64,000 nucleotides of DNA, taken from Arctic95D-9 sp035967665 (GTDB taxonomy: Bacteria > Verrucomicrobiota > Verrucomicrobiia > Verrucomicrobiales > DEV007). Below are positions 62,492 through 64,000 of this stretch, one piece after another; the stretch's first letter is position 1, and every line of letters begins with the position of its first letter. Below the pieces are notes generated by a model, which saw only the letters and a list, made by a program, of their open reading frames with translations, ran no database searches and was not told the DNA's origin. The DNA lies in NCBI GenBank assembly GCA_035967665.1, contig JAYWLB010000088.1, positions 1 to 64,000 on the forward strand. Direction: 5' to 3'. Both the position numbers and the translations under genes were made by a program.

Positions 62492-63205
62492 ATGAAACTG
62501 GAACAAATCACGGCCTGGCGGGATGCCACTTTCAGAGAGGCCGCTCTCGAGATGGCGCTGGATCATGCCCTTCTCGATCACGCTATTATAGAGGGGGAAG
62601 CCTTCGCCCGGTTTTATACATGGAACACACCCTCGGTGACTGTCGGCTACTTCCACGAAATGGAACCCGCAGCACACGAAGCCCCCGCCCCGGTGCGCCG
62701 CTATACCGGAGGCGGCACCGTTGAGCACGGGGAGGACATCACCTTTGCTCTGATCTTTCCTCCCGGCTCATCCGCCGCCAATGCTTCCAGCGCAACCCGC
62801 TATCACTGGATTCATTCTGAACTGGCAAGGGCGCTCAACGCATCCGGATATCAAACAGCACTTCACTCGGAACCTTTCAAAAACAGCAGGCGTCCCTGTT
62901 TTCAGCACGCTGTGAGCGAAGACCTCGTCGATCCCGATACGGGAAAGAAGATTTGCGGAGGGGCTCAACGACGGTGCAAGGGCGCCGTGATCCACCAGGG
63001 AAGCATCCGCCTCCCCGCCGGGATGCGGGCTTTAGAGGCCAGCTGGATTGATCACTTTTTGAATGGTCTTTCCGCCACACAAAATCCACTCGATGAAAAA
63101 AGAAAAAACGAATTGATTACTCGCGCCATCGAAATCGAGAGGGAACGCTATGGAACGGCGGGCTGGAACGAACGGCGGGAAGCGAAGATGAAGATCAAAT
63201 TTTGA
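62492..63205 (+). CDS. Lipoate-protein ligase A-like protein (BPL/LplA/LipB fold)
   Basis: This 237-residue protein has the lipoyl-transferase signature RRYTGGGTVEHG at residues 69-80 and the block KKICGGAQRRCKG, with the lysine that binds the acyl-adenylate. It probably attaches lipoate or octanoate, or a similar cofactor, to carrier domains. It lacks the C-terminal domain of full LplA, as many short homologues do. ATG 62492 has an AGGTG about 6 bp upstream; the frame is open upstream to 62429. Confidence 0.8.
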   Translation: MKLEQITAWRDATFREAALEMALDHALLDHAIIEGEAFARFYTWNTPSVTVGYFHEMEPAAHEAPAPVRRYTGGGTVEHGEDITFALIFPPGSSAANASSATRYHWIHSELARALNASGYQTALHSEPFKNSRRPCFQHAVSEDLVDPDTGKKICGGAQRRCKGAVIHQGSIRLPAGMRALEASWIDHFLNGLSATQNPLDEKRKNELITRAIEIERERYGTAGWNERREAKMKIKF

Positions 63206-63227
63206 TCTGGGCGATTGGCGATAATGT

Positions 63228-63269
63228 GTTAAATAGGATACTTCAGTGATCTTAAGTATCCTATTTAAC
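63228..63269. promoter_or_regulatory. Perfect 16-bp inverted repeat, operator or terminator stem
   Basis: GTTAAATAGGATACTT (63228-63243) and its reverse complement (63254-63269) are separated by 10 bp. It lies 23 bp after the lipoate-ligase stop and 17 bp before the next ATG. There is no T-run, so an operator or mRNA hairpin is more likely than a terminator. Confidence 0.7.
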
Positions 63270-63286
63270 TCTCCATTTCCCGGGAA

Positions 63287-64000
63287 ATGGGCGCCACTGA
63301 TAAAGAGATAATGCAGAGTTGGTTTACATTTCAATTGGATGGCGAAGAGTGCCGGGTAAAGAGCGAGGATACGCACAAAAGTCTCGCTCACTACCTGTCG
63401 AGCCTTGATCCCTGTTTTGCCCACTACGCTGAACACGACGCGTGGAAGCGAAGCCGCCTCGTCATCCTCGGAAGCCTCGAAGACGATTGCCACCGGTTTC
63501 GGGTCGTTGATTCCGGACTGGTATTTCTGCCCATGCTTGCGGGGAAGCAAATCTGGACGGCGCAGGGAATTCAACACGCCGAACCGGATCATCCCGCTCA
63601 GCTCGCGCTCCAGGGATCCCATTTCGAATGCTCGGAAGAAAGATTACAGGCACTGCGGACCCTCATGTTCGAAGGCTACTATCGCCCCGACCTGAGAAGA
63701 CAGGGGCAGATCAACGATCAGTTTGACGCGATCATTACCCGGACCGCAAATGTTCCAATGATTCGCGAAGCCGCCGCTCAGGTCTTTGCTTCCACCGAAC
63801 AGCTCAGACACGAGGCCGCGCTCCAGGCCGAGAAGACCGGTCAGGAGGCAACCGTCTGGACAGGGAGAAAGGATATTTTCGGAGACCGCTTCACGAGATC
63901 GTTATTCCAACTCAAAAACCAAACCGCAGAGCACTACGTCGACGAATCTAAAAAGCGATTCTTCCGGCCTTCGAATCTCGTCGAACTGCTCAAACTGAAG
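63287..64000 (+). CDS. Xanthine dehydrogenase small-subunit-like protein lacking Fe-S ligands (partial)
   Basis: The frame runs off the right edge after 238 codons. ATG 63287 is used; ATG 63311 is an alternative. Residues 10-100 follow the [2Fe-2S] ferredoxin-like domain of XdhA: WFTFQLDGEE, RLVILGSLED, then SGLVFLPMLAGKQIW. Residues 101-150 match its helical second cluster domain (HPAQLAL), and SKKRFFRPSNLVELLKLK (near 225) starts the FAD-binding domain. The cysteines of both clusters are missing: the first loop reads YAEHDAWKR instead of CAEGDCGAC. The part after the edge should show whether the FAD domain is intact. Confidence 0.7.
   Translation, partial: MGATDKEIMQSWFTFQLDGEECRVKSEDTHKSLAHYLSSLDPCFAHYAEHDAWKRSRLVILGSLEDDCHRFRVVDSGLVFLPMLAGKQIWTAQGIQHAEPDHPAQLALQGSHFECSEERLQALRTLMFEGYYRPDLRRQGQINDQFDAIITRTANVPMIREAAAQVFASTEQLRHEAALQAEKTGQEATVWTGRKDIFGDRFTRSLFQLKNQTAEHYVDESKKRFFRPSNLVELLKLK

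Overview
The window looks like a chromosomal segment of a Gram-negative member of the Verrucomicrobiota (or a close PVC relative). The reasons are a giant surface protein with an N-terminal LEPR-XLL signature, many autotransporter-associated beta repeats, multihaem cytochromes beside an outer-membrane barrel, a PqqD-M50-HlyD fusion paired with a GAF-HlyD protein, and generally weak Shine-Dalgarno sequences. The phylum call is inferred from gene content, not from a marker gene.

Layout. Positions 1-22361 (minus) are the N-terminal 7,453 codons of a giant secreted protein that runs off the left edge. It starts with LEPR-XLL and a metzincin-like zinc motif, then a long mosaic of beta-helix repeats, five concanavalin-like modules and five copies of a repeated ITDI module. 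An 845-bp divergent gap follows. Then 23207-26380 (plus) is a tight three-gene run: ATPase, glycerate kinase, solitary DNA methyltransferase. Positions 26513-32145 hold a divergent multihaem cytochrome set: a four-haem protein on minus, and a five-haem protein translationally coupled to an outer-membrane barrel protein on plus. This is a plausible electron conduit. Positions 32151-35877 hold an orphan sugar-binding lipoprotein, a pterin carbinolamine dehydratase, cysteine synthase and a membrane-anchored TPR protein. Positions 36033-41755 (minus) form a likely operon of a secreted unknown, a GAF-HlyD adaptor and a PqqD-M50-HlyD membrane protein. Positions 41947-45487 hold two small heat-shock proteins, a HAD phosphatase and a Na/Pi cotransporter.

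Positions 45767-61126 (minus) form a two-partner secretion locus: two paralogous giant TpsA exoproteins followed by one TpsB transporter. The two TpsA proteins share an array of about 16-17 IGHGG-type repeats and a conserved C-terminal tail, features I do not recognise from characterised haemagglutinins. This is the strongest candidate for an undescribed system here. The right end has UbiE/MenG, a tRNA-Leu(CAG), a lipoate-ligase-like protein, a perfect 16-bp inverted repeat and the start of a xanthine dehydrogenase small-subunit-like protein that has lost its iron-sulphur cysteines.

More than half of the window (about 35 kb) encodes three giant repeat-rich surface proteins, so the region is largely devoted to the cell surface and secretion. 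Gene functions come from reading motifs in the translated sequence. No database search was run.
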